A stretch of DNA of 64,000 bases from Falsiroseomonas sp050563545. GTDB taxonomy: Bacteria > Pseudomonadota > Alphaproteobacteria > Acetobacterales > Acetobacteraceae. The translations under genes were made by a program, and so were the position numbers. The notes under the pieces were generated by a model. That model searched no databases and was not told where the DNA came from. It saw only the letters and a program-made list of their open reading frames with translations. The stretch's first letter is position 1. Every line of letters starts with the position of its first letter. Positions 52,893 through 61,960 of the stretch are shown here, one piece after another. The stretch lies in NCBI RefSeq assembly GCF_050563545.1, contig NZ_JBNXUM010000018.1:62001-126000 (forward strand), written 5' to 3'.

Positions 52893-53916
52893 CTACGCGC
52901 TCTCCGACCTGACGCTGTCCGCGCCGGGCCTAGCTCGGCTGCGCCACGGCGTCGCCGCGAAGTCGCGTCTGCGCTTCGCGCGGCGGATCCTGGAGGTCGG
53001 GAGCGAGGTGGCGCTCGCCGCCGTGATGGACCGGCTGCGGCCGCTGCGCGGCGAGATCCGGCGGATCGATGCGGGCGTCGTGCCGAGCGGGTCCGGCAGA
53101 CTCGCGCTCTACCTCCACTGGTCGCCGTCCGGCCGCGTCTCCGAGATGGTGCTGCGCCAGCTCGATGCCTGGCGCGCCGAGGGCTTCGACATCGTCTTTG
53201 TCAGCAACGCCACGCCGCCAGACGATGACTGGGTGGCGCTGGCCGAACGCTGCGTGCTCCGCATCGAGCGCGCGAACATCGGCCGCGACTTCGGCGCCTG
53301 GCGCGACGCGCTGGCGATCGCGGCGGAACGGCTCGGTACGCCGCGCGAATTGCTGCTGGCGAACGACAGCGTGCTCGGCCCGATCCGCCCGATCGCGCCG
53401 GTGGTCGCCGCCCTGCGCAGCGGCGGTGAGGGCCTGTTCGGCCTGACCGAAAGCCGCGGCGGCGGGCCGCATCTTCAATCCTATGTACTACTCGCGCGCG
53501 GGGATGGCGCAGTCGCGGAACTCGGCCGGCACCTCGCGGCATGCGTCCCAAGCCGCAGCAAGTGGCGCCTGGTGCAGCAGGGCGAGATCGGGCTGACGCG
53601 CCGCATGCTGCAGGCCGGCCACCGCGTCGCCGCCCTCTTCGGCCATGACCGCGTGGGCGAGGCGCTCGACGCGCGCATGCTGGCGGCCTTTGGTCCGCGC
53701 TTCGCAGAGCCCGGCGCCTACGACCGCTATCCCCTGAACCCGACCCACCACCTCTGGCGCGTGCTGGTCGAGGAATTCGGCTTCCCCTACCTCAAGACCG
53801 AGCTCGTGCTGCGCAATCCCGGCAGGCTTCCCGGCGTGGAAGCCTGGCCGGAGGTCGTCGACGGTGCAGCGCTGCCGCTGCTGCAGGCGCATCTCGCGTT
53901 GATGCGCGGAGGATAA
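52885..53916 (+). CDS. RgpF-like (rhamnan synthesis F family) protein
   Basis: This 343-residue protein has the same plan as the minus-strand protein at 25418-26467: ALYLHWSPSGRVSEMVLRQL, FDIVFVSNA, ANIGRDFGAWRDAL, LLANDSVLGPI, YPLNPTHHLWRVLVEEFGFPYLKTEL and NPGRLPGVEAW. A GTG start overlapping rfbB is used. Being in the rhamnose operon, it supports a role in rhamnose-containing glycan assembly; the chemistry of this family is not settled. Confidence 0.86.
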   Translation: MRDYALSDLTLSAPGLARLRHGVAAKSRLRFARRILEVGSEVALAAVMDRLRPLRGEIRRIDAGVVPSGSGRLALYLHWSPSGRVSEMVLRQLDAWRAEGFDIVFVSNATPPDDDWVALAERCVLRIERANIGRDFGAWRDALAIAAERLGTPRELLLANDSVLGPIRPIAPVVAALRSGGEGLFGLTESRGGGPHLQSYVLLARGDGAVAELGRHLAACVPSRSKWRLVQQGEIGLTRRMLQAGHRVAALFGHDRVGEALDARMLAAFGPRFAEPGAYDRYPLNPTHHLWRVLVEEFGFPYLKTELVLRNPGRLPGVEAWPEVVDGAALPLLQAHLALMRGG

Positions 53917-53955
53917 GCAGCTGGCACCGCACGCGCACGTGAGGCTGAGGTCGTC

Positions 53956-56895
53956 ATGCAGGCGCGGCGGTTGCGCCGTGTGCGGAACATCGGCACAAGG
54001 CGCGCCATGTCGCTGAGATCACTCGCGCGCCGATTGCCGGTCTCGCTGAAGGCGCCGATCGGCCGGTTCATCCGGCGATCCTCCATTCTCTCGCGCCTCG
54101 TCTTCGGGCCGGAGCCCGAGGCCGTGGACATCGCGCGGATGATCTTCGACGCGCAGCAGGCCGAGCTCTCGGCGGAGGACGCGCAGCGCCTGATCGCGGG
54201 CTTCGCAGAGCGCCCGCTGATGTCCGTGATCATGCCGGTCTACAAGACGCCGCCGGTCTGGCTGCGGCGCGCCGTGGAATCCCTGCAGGAACAGTTCTAC
54301 GGGAACTGGGAGCTCTGTGCCGTAGACGATTGCTCGCCCACCGAGGAGCAGCGCGTCCTGCTGGCCGAGCTCGCCGCGGCCGATCCGCGCGTGCGGTTCG
54401 AGGTCATGGAGCGGAACGGCGGGATCTCCGCCGCCTCCAACGCCGCGCTTCGCATGGCGCGCGGGGCGTTCGTCGCGCTGCTCGACCATGACGACGAGCT
54501 GACGCCCGACGCGCTGTTCCGCATGGTCGAGGCGATCAACGGCCATGACGACGTGGACTTCGTCTATTCCGACGAGTGCAAGCTGGACACCTCGCCGGAA
54601 CGCCGGCTCTTCGACTTCGTCCTCAAGCCGGGCTGGTCGCCGGAGATCATGTTCAACGGCATGGTGACCGGCCACCTCACGGTCTACCGCAAGAGCCTCG
54701 TGGATCAGCTCGGCGGGTTCCGCAGCACGTACGACTTCTCGCAGGACTACGACCTGGCGCTGCGCGCCAGCGAGGTCGCGCGCCGCATCGTGCATGTCGA
54801 GCGCGTGCTCTATCTCTGGCGCTCCATCCCCGGCTCCGCGGCGGCCGGCGGCAAGGACTTCGCGCGGGAGACCAACGTCGCCGCGCTCGCCGACGCGGTG
54901 CGCCGGCGCGGCATCCCCGGCACCGCGCTCGCGCTGCCGCACGCGAATGGCGTGCGCGTCGAGCTGCCGGCCGTGCCGCCGCGCGTGTCGATCGTCGTGC
55001 CGTCGGATTCGCATGCGAACCTCGACAAGGTCCTGCGTTCCATCCGCGACGGCACGGGCTATTCGGACTACGAGGTCGTGGTGGTCTGCAACGGTCCGCT
55101 CGCGGCCCGGCTGGAGAGGGAATTCCAGGGCTGGGCGCCGCTGCGCTGCGTCCACTACGACAAGCCGTACAACTTCTCGGACAAGTGCAACGAGGGTGCC
55201 TGGGCCGCGAGCGGCGAGATCCTGGTCTTCTACAACGACGACGTCTTCCCGCTGCAGCGCGACTGGATCGAGCGTCTGATCGAGTATCTCTGGGTGCCGG
55301 GGGTCGGCGGCGTGTCGCCGAAGCTGCTCTATCCCGACGACACCATCCAGTATGCCGGCATGATCTCCGGCACGCCGGGGCTCTGCGGCACCGCGTACAA
55401 CCACGTGCCGACAGACCATCGCGACGCCTTCCTCAGCATGCATCTCTATGTCCGGAACGTGTCCATCCTGTCCGGCGCCTGCTGCGCGCTGCGCAAGGAC
55501 CTGTTCCGCCGGATCGGCGGCTTCGATGCCGTGAACACGGCGGACGGCCATTCCGACATGGACCTCAGCTACAAGCTGATCGAGGCCGGCCTGCGCTGCG
55601 TCTATACGCCGCATGCGGTGCTGCGGCACATCGGCAACCATTCCTGGGGCGCCAAGACGCGAAAGTACAAGGCGGACATCTTCGTACTGAAGCGCTGGGG
55701 CGCGCTCGTCTCCTCCGATCCATTCTTCACGGAGTCGATGAAGCAGGCGCTCTACACCGATTTCCGCTTCCGCTACCGCATCCATGCCGAGCATGTGGAT
55801 CCACGCGCCGTCTACGCCGGGCCCGACGTGCTGCTGGTCTCGCACGAGCTGACGCTGACCGGCGCGCCTCGCATGCTGTTCTATGCCGCGCGCGTGCTGC
55901 GCCAGGCCGGCGCCTTCCCCGTCGTCGTCGCCCCAGCCGACGGCCCCCTGCGAAAGGAGCTGGTGAAGGAAGGCATCGTCGTGATCATCGACGAATCCAT
56001 CCGCGACAACCATTTCCTGTTCGAACGCTTCGCCCGCAACTTCGACCTTGCGGTCGTCAACACCATCGACATGGCGCCCGTGGTGCGGCAGCTCTCCGCC
56101 ATCCCGATCCTGCGCACGGTCTGGTGGCTGCACGAGGCGCAGATGCTGCCCTCCCGCTTCGAGAAGCTGCCGGGCGTGAACTGGCGCAACGTCCAGGTCG
56201 TCTGCGTCAGCGACTATGCCCGGCGCTTCGTGCCTTCCGGCATCGCGGCCGGCGTGCTGCCCAACGGCATTCCCGACCAGTATGTCGAAGCCCCGCCCCG
56301 CAATCCCGCCGCGCCGCTGACCTTCGTGCTGTCCGGCACGATCGAGCCGCGCAAGGGCCAGGACATCCTGGTGGACGCCGTCGCCATGCTGCCGCCGACC
56401 GTCCGCGCGCAATGCCGCTTCGTGCTGACGGGCAGGCTGTGGGAGATGCACCAGGGCTTCTGGGATGCGATCCAGGCGAAGATGGCCTCCCTGCCGGAGA
56501 TCGAGTATCGCGGCGTGGTGGACCACCGCACGCAGCTCGAGCTCATCGCCGCCGCCGATGTCGTGCTGTGCTGCTCGCGCGACGAGCCGGCCTCGCTGGT
56601 CGTAATGGAGGCCGCGATGCTGTCGCGGCCCAGCATCGTCAGCGACCATGTCGGCGTCCGCGACCTGCTGGACGAAGGTGCCTGCCGCGTCTTCGCCTCG
56701 GGCGATGCGGCGTCGCTCGCGGCCGGGATCCAGGGCGCCTTCGAGGGCCGCGACGGGCTGGCCGCGGCCGGCGCCGCCGCGCGCCGCAGCTACGACAGGA
56801 ACTTCACGCTGGACGGCTTCGGCCGCCGCTTCATGGCCCTCTGCGCGGAGCAGATCGCCGCCGGCGAGGGCAGCATCGGGGACGCCGCGGCATGA
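53956..56895 (+). CDS. Large three-module glycosyltransferase (GT2-GT2-GT4)
   Basis: This 979-residue protein has three modules. The first GT2 domain (about 86-320) shows MSVIMPVYKTPPVWLRRAVE, DDCSP and LLDHDDELTPDALF. The second GT2 domain (about 340-600) shows VSIVVPSDSHANLDKVL, FYNDDVFPLQRDW and a GHSDMDLSYKLIEAG end. The GT4-type GT-B part (about 620-970) shows LLVSHELTLTGAPRMLFYAA, LSGTIEPRKGQDIL and CSRDEPASLVVMEAAML. One polypeptide could add several sugars in sequence. ATG at 53956; an alternative ATG is 17 codons later. It is in the rhamnose operon, overlapping gmhA by 4 bases. Confidence 0.92.
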   Translation: MQARRLRRVRNIGTRRAMSLRSLARRLPVSLKAPIGRFIRRSSILSRLVFGPEPEAVDIARMIFDAQQAELSAEDAQRLIAGFAERPLMSVIMPVYKTPPVWLRRAVESLQEQFYGNWELCAVDDCSPTEEQRVLLAELAAADPRVRFEVMERNGGISAASNAALRMARGAFVALLDHDDELTPDALFRMVEAINGHDDVDFVYSDECKLDTSPERRLFDFVLKPGWSPEIMFNGMVTGHLTVYRKSLVDQLGGFRSTYDFSQDYDLALRASEVARRIVHVERVLYLWRSIPGSAAAGGKDFARETNVAALADAVRRRGIPGTALALPHANGVRVELPAVPPRVSIVVPSDSHANLDKVLRSIRDGTGYSDYEVVVVCNGPLAARLEREFQGWAPLRCVHYDKPYNFSDKCNEGAWAASGEILVFYNDDVFPLQRDWIERLIEYLWVPGVGGVSPKLLYPDDTIQYAGMISGTPGLCGTAYNHVPTDHRDAFLSMHLYVRNVSILSGACCALRKDLFRRIGGFDAVNTADGHSDMDLSYKLIEAGLRCVYTPHAVLRHIGNHSWGAKTRKYKADIFVLKRWGALVSSDPFFTESMKQALYTDFRFRYRIHAEHVDPRAVYAGPDVLLVSHELTLTGAPRMLFYAARVLRQAGAFPVVVAPADGPLRKELVKEGIVVIIDESIRDNHFLFERFARNFDLAVVNTIDMAPVVRQLSAIPILRTVWWLHEAQMLPSRFEKLPGVNWRNVQVVCVSDYARRFVPSGIAAGVLPNGIPDQYVEAPPRNPAAPLTFVLSGTIEPRKGQDILVDAVAMLPPTVRAQCRFVLTGRLWEMHQGFWDAIQAKMASLPEIEYRGVVDHRTQLELIAAADVVLCCSRDEPASLVVMEAAMLSRPSIVSDHVGVRDLLDEGACRVFASGDAASLAAGIQGAFEGRDGLAAAGAAARRSYDRNFTLDGFGRRFMALCAEQIAAGEGSIGDAAA

Positions 56896-57485
56896 CGACG
56901 AAGGCCGGGATGCAGGACGCGGTGCGCGTCACCGCGCGGCTGCTCGACGCGATCGCCGCCGACGAGACGCTGTGCGAGACGGCCGCCGCCGCGGCGCGCG
57001 CCTGCGTCGCCGCGCTGCGCGCCGGGCGGAAGCTGCTGATCTGCGGCAATGGCGGCAGCGCGGCCGATGCGCAGCACTGGGCCGGCGAGCTCGTCTCCCG
57101 CTTCCATTACGACCGGCCGGGCCTGCCGGCGATCGCGCTGACCACCGACAGCTCCATCCTGACCGCGATCGGCAACGACTACGGCTATGACCGCGTCTTC
57201 GCCAGGCAGGTGGAGGCGCTGGGCGTCGCCGGCGACGTGCTGCTCGCGATCTCTACCTCCGGCAACTCGCCCAACGTGATCGCGGCGCTGCAGGCCGCCA
57301 GGGAACGCGGCCTCGGCACGATCGGCTTCACCGGCGCCGCGGGCGGGAGGATGGCCGCGCTCTGCGACCACTGCATCCGCATCCCGTCGGACAGCACGCC
57401 GCGCATACAGGAAGGGCACGAGGTGCTAGGCCACGCGATCTGCGCGATGATCGAGGCCGAGCTCTTCCCCCGCCACGCGCCCTGA
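56892..57485 (+). CDS. gmhA: Sedoheptulose-7-phosphate isomerase (SIS domain, GmhA-like)
   Basis: This 197-residue SIS-domain enzyme has CGNGGSAADAQHWAGELVSR, ALTTDSSILTAIGNDYGYD, ISTSGNSPNVIAAL and the C-terminal catalytic His in QEGHEVLGHAICAMIE. It converts sedoheptulose 7-phosphate to D-glycero-D-manno-heptose 7-phosphate. With gmhB and a transaldolase at the right edge it indicates local heptose precursor synthesis. ATG overlaps the end of the large glycosyltransferase. Confidence 0.93.
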   Translation: MTTKAGMQDAVRVTARLLDAIAADETLCETAAAAARACVAALRAGRKLLICGNGGSAADAQHWAGELVSRFHYDRPGLPAIALTTDSSILTAIGNDYGYDRVFARQVEALGVAGDVLLAISTSGNSPNVIAALQAARERGLGTIGFTGAAGGRMAALCDHCIRIPSDSTPRIQEGHEVLGHAICAMIEAELFPRHAP

Positions 57486-57498
57486 AGGCGCGCCGTGC

Positions 57499-57585
57499 TC
57501 AGGACCTGTGCTGGACCCGCAGGTACAGGTGGCCCCAGAGGTTCAGCTCCATCGGGGTGAAAACGTAGCGGTCGCGCGCCCCGGC
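57499..57585 (-). pseudogene. Possible C-terminal remnant of an unidentified gene
   Basis: In the 278-base gap between gmhA and the SDR gene, the minus strand ends a reading frame with DRYVFTPMELNLWGHLYLRV and then QHRS and a stop. The hydrophobic pattern looks protein-like, unlike the Arg/Ser-rich sequence before it. No start or recognisable family is present. The remainder of the gap shows nothing else. Confidence 0.25.
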
Positions 57586-57763
57586 CTCCCTTCGGCGATG
57601 GCTCGTTCCGCTACAGCCGGCGCCGGCCGAGGTCGGCGCATCACATTCTTGCAGCCCCCCGGCCCGGTGCGCGGCGCGGCACGGCGGCCGCCCTCTCGCT
57701 GGCGAGGGGCAACGGCGGGTGCTACGACGCCGGCATGTCCGCACGCGATCTCGCGAGGTTCTG

Positions 57764-58633
57764 ATGGTGCTGGAGGGCCGATTTGCCGTCGTCACGGGCG
57801 CGAGCCTTGGCCTCGGCGCGGAGCTGGCGAGGCATTTCGTGGCGGAAGGCGCTTCCGTGATGCTCTGTGCGCGCGGCGCCGCGCCGCTCGAGGCGATCCG
57901 CACCGAGCTTGCCGCCGGCGCCGCGCCCGGCCAGCAGGTGCTCGCGCGCGCCGCCGACATCGGCAGGCCCTCGGATGTCGCCGCGCTGTTCGACGCCGCT
58001 TTCGCTGCCTTCCCGCGCGTGGACGTCCTGGTCAACAACGCCGGCATCCACGGCCCGCTCGGGCGTTTGGAGGAGATCGACGCGGAGGCCTGGATGGCCG
58101 CGGTGAACGTCAACCTCTTCGGCCCGCTACATTGCTGCCGCGCCGCGCTGCCCGCGATGCGCCGCGCCGGCTATGGGAAGATCATCAATCTCTCCGGCGG
58201 CGGCGCGACCGCGCCGATGCCCTTCATGAGCGCCTATGCCGCGTCGAAGGCGGCGCTGGTGCGGCTGAGCGAGACGCTGGCCGTCGAGCTTGCCGGCACG
58301 GGGATCGACGTCAACGCGGTCGCGCCCGGCGCCATGGCGACGCGGCTGCTGGACGAGGTGCTGGAGGCCGGCGCGACCCGCGTGGGCGAGGACTACCATC
58401 GCCGCGTGCAGCAGATCCGGGAGAAGGGCGGCACGCCGCCGGCGGTCGCCGCCGCGCTCTGCGTCTTCCTCGCCTCGGCCGAGAGCGACGGCATCACGGG
58501 AAAGCTGATCTCGGCGCCCTGGGACCGCTGGCGGGACTGGCCGCGGCACCTGGACGAGCTTCGCGGCAGCGACGTCTACACGCTGCGGCGCATCGCCGGG
58601 CGCGACCGCGGCATGACATGGGGGGACGCATGA
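57764..58633 (+). CDS. SDR-family oxidoreductase
   Basis: This 289-residue classical short-chain dehydrogenase has the cofactor loop TGASLGLGAELARHF, NNAGIHGPLG, catalytic Ser in INLSGGGA and YAASKAAL (Tyr, Lys). The C-terminal extension of about 40 residues after the core ends in WGDA and overlaps the next gene by 4 bases. The ATG at 57764 is used; an in-frame ATG at 57719 adds a basic leader. With the Gfo/Idh protein it probably modifies a nucleotide sugar; substrate unknown. Confidence 0.88.
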   Translation: MVLEGRFAVVTGASLGLGAELARHFVAEGASVMLCARGAAPLEAIRTELAAGAAPGQQVLARAADIGRPSDVAALFDAAFAAFPRVDVLVNNAGIHGPLGRLEEIDAEAWMAAVNVNLFGPLHCCRAALPAMRRAGYGKIINLSGGGATAPMPFMSAYAASKAALVRLSETLAVELAGTGIDVNAVAPGAMATRLLDEVLEAGATRVGEDYHRRVQQIREKGGTPPAVAAALCVFLASAESDGITGKLISAPWDRWRDWPRHLDELRGSDVYTLRRIAGRDRGMTWGDA

Positions 58634-59631
58634 CGGACGCACCGGGCGTCGCGATCGTCGGCTGCGGGCTGATCGGGCGGAAGCGAGCCGCGGCGCTGGG
58701 CGCGGCGCACCTGGTGGCCTGCGCCGACGTGCAGGCCGCGCGTGCGGAAGCGCTGGCCGCGACCGCGCCGGGCTGCCGCGCCTTCACGGACTGGCGCGCA
58801 GCGCTCGAGGCGCCCGGGGTCGCCATCGTCGTCATCGCCACGCTGCACGACAGCCTGGCCGAGATCACCCGTGCCGCCGTGGTGGCCGGCCGGCACGTGC
58901 TCGTGGAGAAGCCGGCGGCGAGGCGCGCGTCGGAGCTTCGCGGCATCGCCGATGACGCGGCGCGACAGGGCGTGCAGGTCCGCGTCGGCTTCAACCACCG
59001 CCGCCACCGCGCCTTCCGCGACGCGAAGCGCCTGGTCGATGACGGCGCGCTCGGCCCGCTGATGTTCATCCGCGCCCGCTACGGCCATGGCGGCCGCGTG
59101 GGCTACGACCGGGAATGGCGCGCGGATCCCGCGCTGTCCGGCGGCGGAGAGCTGATCGACCAGGGGCCGCACATCATCGACCTCGCGCGCTGGATGCTCG
59201 GCGACTTCGTGCAGGTGGACGGCTTCGCCGCGACCTATTTCTGGCATATGCCGGTGGACGACAACGCCTTCCTGCTGCTGCGCACCGCCGACGGCAAGGC
59301 CGCCTTCCTGCATGCGAGCTGCACGGAGTGGAAGAACACCTTCTCCTTCGAGATCTACGGCCGCGACGGCAAGATCGAGGTGAACGGCCTCGGCGGCAGC
59401 TACGGCCTGGAGCGCATGGCCTTCTACCGCATGCTGCCCGAGATGGGCCCGCCGGAGACGACGATCCGCGAATATCCGATGGCCGACGATTCCTGGGCCG
59501 TCGAGTTCGCCGACTTCCTGGACGACATCCGCCTCGGCCGCCGTCCCGATGCGGGGCTGGCCGAGGCCGAGGCCGTGCTGGAGATCGTCGGCGAGATCTA
59601 CCGCAGGTCCGGCTACGACCGAGCGGCGTAG
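58630..59631 (+). CDS. Gfo/Idh/MocA-family oxidoreductase
   Basis: The 333-residue NAD(P)-dependent sugar oxidoreductase shows AIVGCGLIGRKRAAAL, VEKPAARRASEL (EKP motif) and GFNHRRHRAFRDAKRL. GGGELIDQGPHIIDLARWML holds the catalytic His region. Members oxidise or reduce sugars and nucleotide sugars, often in surface-glycan loci. It is translationally coupled to the SDR gene and convergent with the next methyltransferase (8-base gap). Confidence 0.9.
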   Translation: MTDAPGVAIVGCGLIGRKRAAALGAAHLVACADVQAARAEALAATAPGCRAFTDWRAALEAPGVAIVVIATLHDSLAEITRAAVVAGRHVLVEKPAARRASELRGIADDAARQGVQVRVGFNHRRHRAFRDAKRLVDDGALGPLMFIRARYGHGGRVGYDREWRADPALSGGGELIDQGPHIIDLARWMLGDFVQVDGFAATYFWHMPVDDNAFLLLRTADGKAAFLHASCTEWKNTFSFEIYGRDGKIEVNGLGGSYGLERMAFYRMLPEMGPPETTIREYPMADDSWAVEFADFLDDIRLGRRPDAGLAEAEAVLEIVGEIYRRSGYDRAA

Positions 59632-59639
59632 GCGAAAGT

Positions 59640-60743
59640 CTACCGCCCGCCGCCGCGCAGCAGCCGCGCTGCGGCGCGGACCGGCCAGGTGATGCGCCAG
59701 GAGGTCGAGGCGCGCATCGCCACATTCTCGGCTTCGAGCTCCGCCGACGAGGCGCGCATCGCCGCATGTTCGGCTTCCAGCTGCGCGGCCGAGGCGCGCA
59801 TCGCGGCATTCTCGGCTTCGAGCTCCGCGGCCGAGGCGCGCATCGCCGCATTCTCCGATTCGAGCTGCCGGACGTCCTGCCGCAGGCGGACCATCTCGCC
59901 GCGCTCGTCGAGCAGCGTCGCCTCAAGGACGCGCAGCGTCTCCCGCAGGGATACCGCAGCCCGGGCCTCCGTGTCGCGCGCGTTGACGGCGGTCGTGTCG
60001 ATGTAGACGCTGGGCGGCACCTCCGGCAGCGCTGCGTCGGAACAGAGCGCCACCAGGTAGAGCGGCCGCGCATAGCCGGCCGAGGCCTCGAAATGCCGCT
60101 CGCCGCGCCGCTCGAAGCAGAGCGAGCCCGGGACGGCCGGTGCCTCGGGGCCAGGCATCAGCGCGGAGCCGATCATCGGGCGCTGCCACCACATGCCGAC
60201 ATGCGCGAAGCGCGCCTGCAGCAGCGACGCGAATTCCGGGCGCGTCATCTCCAGCGCGTGGAAGGGATTGGCGGGCTGGTCGGCCGGCGAGTAGTTGTCC
60301 CGGTCCGGCGTGCTGACGACGAGGAGACCGCCCGGCCGCAGCACGCGCCGGATCTCGTCGAGGAAGCGGTCATGCGCGGTGAAATGCTCGATCGTCTCGA
60401 AGGAGACGACGACGTCCACCGACGCATCCTCGACCGGGATCTCCCGCGCATCGCCGACGCGGTATTCCAGGTTGTCGCGCCGGTAGTTGGCGCGCGCATG
60501 CTCCACGACGTCGGCCGCTAGCTCCACGCCGATCACCTGCGTCGCGACCTGCGCGATCATCGCGGAGCCGTAGCCTTCGCCGGCGGCGATATCCAGCACG
60601 CGCCTGCCGCGGCAGAGATGCCGCGCCAGCAGATAGCGATGCAGATGCTCGATCTCGGTCTGCCCGCCGAATTCGGACGTCAGGCGCTCGCCCGTGAAGG
60701 GCAGGCCGACAGCGGGCAGCGGCCTCTCGAAGATCTCCCCCAT
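59640..60743 (-). CDS. Class I methyltransferase with C-terminal repeat coiled coil
   Basis: The 367-residue protein has a Methyltransf_11-type domain (about 30-200): VLDIAAGEGYGSAMIAQVA, VVVSFETIEHFTAHDRFLDE and RPGGLLVVSTPD. The C-terminal 110 residues are a coiled coil made of 14-residue units (LEAENAAMRASAAE and variants). It ends TSWRITWPVRAAARLL, a short end motif common in polysaccharide-locus proteins. The coil could measure or scaffold a glycan-capping complex. The ATG is followed by FERPLPAVGLPFTGERL, a leader seen in similar glycan methyltransferases. Confidence 0.88.
   Translation of the reverse strand: MGEIFERPLPAVGLPFTGERLTSEFGGQTEIEHLHRYLLARHLCRGRRVLDIAAGEGYGSAMIAQVATQVIGVELAADVVEHARANYRRDNLEYRVGDAREIPVEDASVDVVVSFETIEHFTAHDRFLDEIRRVLRPGGLLVVSTPDRDNYSPADQPANPFHALEMTRPEFASLLQARFAHVGMWWQRPMIGSALMPGPEAPAVPGSLCFERRGERHFEASAGYARPLYLVALCSDAALPEVPPSVYIDTTAVNARDTEARAAVSLRETLRVLEATLLDERGEMVRLRQDVRQLESENAAMRASAAELEAENAAMRASAAQLEAEHAAMRASSAELEAENVAMRASTSWRITWPVRAAARLLRGGGR
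59707..59874. repeat. Four tandem 42-base repeats inside the coiled-coil methyltransferase gene
   Basis: Units begin GAGGCGCGCATCGC at 59707, 59749, 59791 and 59833. They are nearly identical over most of the 42 bases, with the last one degenerate at its end. Each encodes 14 residues (two heptads), so gain or loss of a unit keeps frame and changes coil length by about 2 nm. Confidence 0.9.
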
Positions 60744-60783
60744 GTCCCCTCCCCTCCGCCGCGTGCGGCGGCGTGCCCCCCGG

Positions 60784-61938
60784 TCACGCCGCCCTGCCGG
60801 ACATTCGAATCACGGCCTCCACCGTCGCCTCGCCGGGCCGGCCGCGCACCCATCCGGCGAAGCGGTCCTTCTGCACCGCCTCGTCGAAGACGAGCGCGAG
60901 GATGCCGAGCCCCGCGAGCACGGTGTTGAGCGCCACCACGTCGCCTGGAAGGGCGAAGGACGGCAGGCTCGCCATGGTCGGCACGCCGGGCGCGGCCAGC
61001 CGCGCGACCGGCCGCTGCGCGTCCATCACCAGCGCCGGCGCCGTCGCGCGCTCGGCGCCCGCTTCGTCGAGGCAGGGCAGCGTCGCGGCGCCACCCAGCA
61101 GGCGCTTCAGCCGCGCGAGGTCCAGCGCCTCGCGCAGCGGGCGGACGGGGTCGCGCTGCGCGAAGTCGCGGTCGTTCGCGGCGAGGTCGGGATGGAGGCG
61201 GTTGAAGGTCTCGATCATGCTCGCCATCAGCTTCGCCTTGCGGTCACCGAAGGACTGGCCTTCCCAGTGGCGGACGAAGACGTCGCCGGTGACGACGTGG
61301 CGCCAGCCCAGGCGCCTCGCGCGATAGCAGAAATCCGATTCCTCGCCGTAGCCGACGGGGAAGTTCTCGGCGTCGAAGACGCCGATCTCATCGATCACGG
61401 CGCGCCGGATGTACTGGCAGAAGCCGACCGTGACGTGGGTGGCGACGCGGCGCGGCGGCTGCAGCGTCGCGGCCAGTGCGTCGAGCTCCGCGTCGCTGAT
61501 CTCGAACCGCACCTGGCCGTCCGCCCGGCGGAAGGGATAGCTGCCGATATGGCTGGCGTTGGTCAGCGGGTTGGCCGTGGCGACCCGGGGACCCGAATGC
61601 GCGGCGCGACGCAGCCGATCGATCCAGTCGCCGAAGACCAGCGTGTCGCTGTTCAGCAGGATCAAGTCGCGGTCGGGATGCAGCCGCATGCCGCGGTTGA
61701 CCGTGCCGGTGAAGCCTAGGTTGCGCTCGTTCGTCAGCAGCGTGATGCGGCCTTCCGCGGCGAGCGCCGCGAGCGACGCCTTCAGCGCCTCGTCGGTGCT
61801 GCCGTCGTCGATCACCACCAGCTCGGACGGCGTGTCGTTGCGCGCCGCCAGGACGGAGGCGAGGCACGGCTCGACCATCGCGCGCTGGTCGTGGACCGGG
61901 ACGATGACATCAAGGACCGCGTCGCGGGGCGGTGCCAT
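60784..61938 (-). CDS. Family 2 glycosyltransferase
   Basis: This 384-residue GT-A enzyme shows VIVPVHDQRAMVEPCLASV, VVIDDGSTDEAL, NLGFTGTVNRGM and LLNSDTLVFGDWIDRL. Then come DAENFPVGYGEESDFCYRAR and the WRHVVTGDVFVRHWEGQSFG block that closes the active site. The last 120 residues are not conserved. It should transfer a sugar to the lipid-linked glycan. The start is 22 bases after the stop of the upstream methyltransferase gene on the same strand. Confidence 0.9.
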   Translation of the reverse strand: MAPPRDAVLDVIVPVHDQRAMVEPCLASVLAARNDTPSELVVIDDGSTDEALKASLAALAAEGRITLLTNERNLGFTGTVNRGMRLHPDRDLILLNSDTLVFGDWIDRLRRAAHSGPRVATANPLTNASHIGSYPFRRADGQVRFEISDAELDALAATLQPPRRVATHVTVGFCQYIRRAVIDEIGVFDAENFPVGYGEESDFCYRARRLGWRHVVTGDVFVRHWEGQSFGDRKAKLMASMIETFNRLHPDLAANDRDFAQRDPVRPLREALDLARLKRLLGGAATLPCLDEAGAERATAPALVMDAQRPVARLAAPGVPTMASLPSFALPGDVVALNTVLAGLGILALVFDEAVQKDRFAGWVRGRPGEATVEAVIRMSGRAA

Positions 61939-61960
61939 CAGGGCAGTGCTCCGCCGCGGG

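Noticed and set aside
59715..59860. Short regular repeats considered as a CRISPR array
   Set aside because: The units are contiguous 42-base in-frame coding repeats with no spacers.
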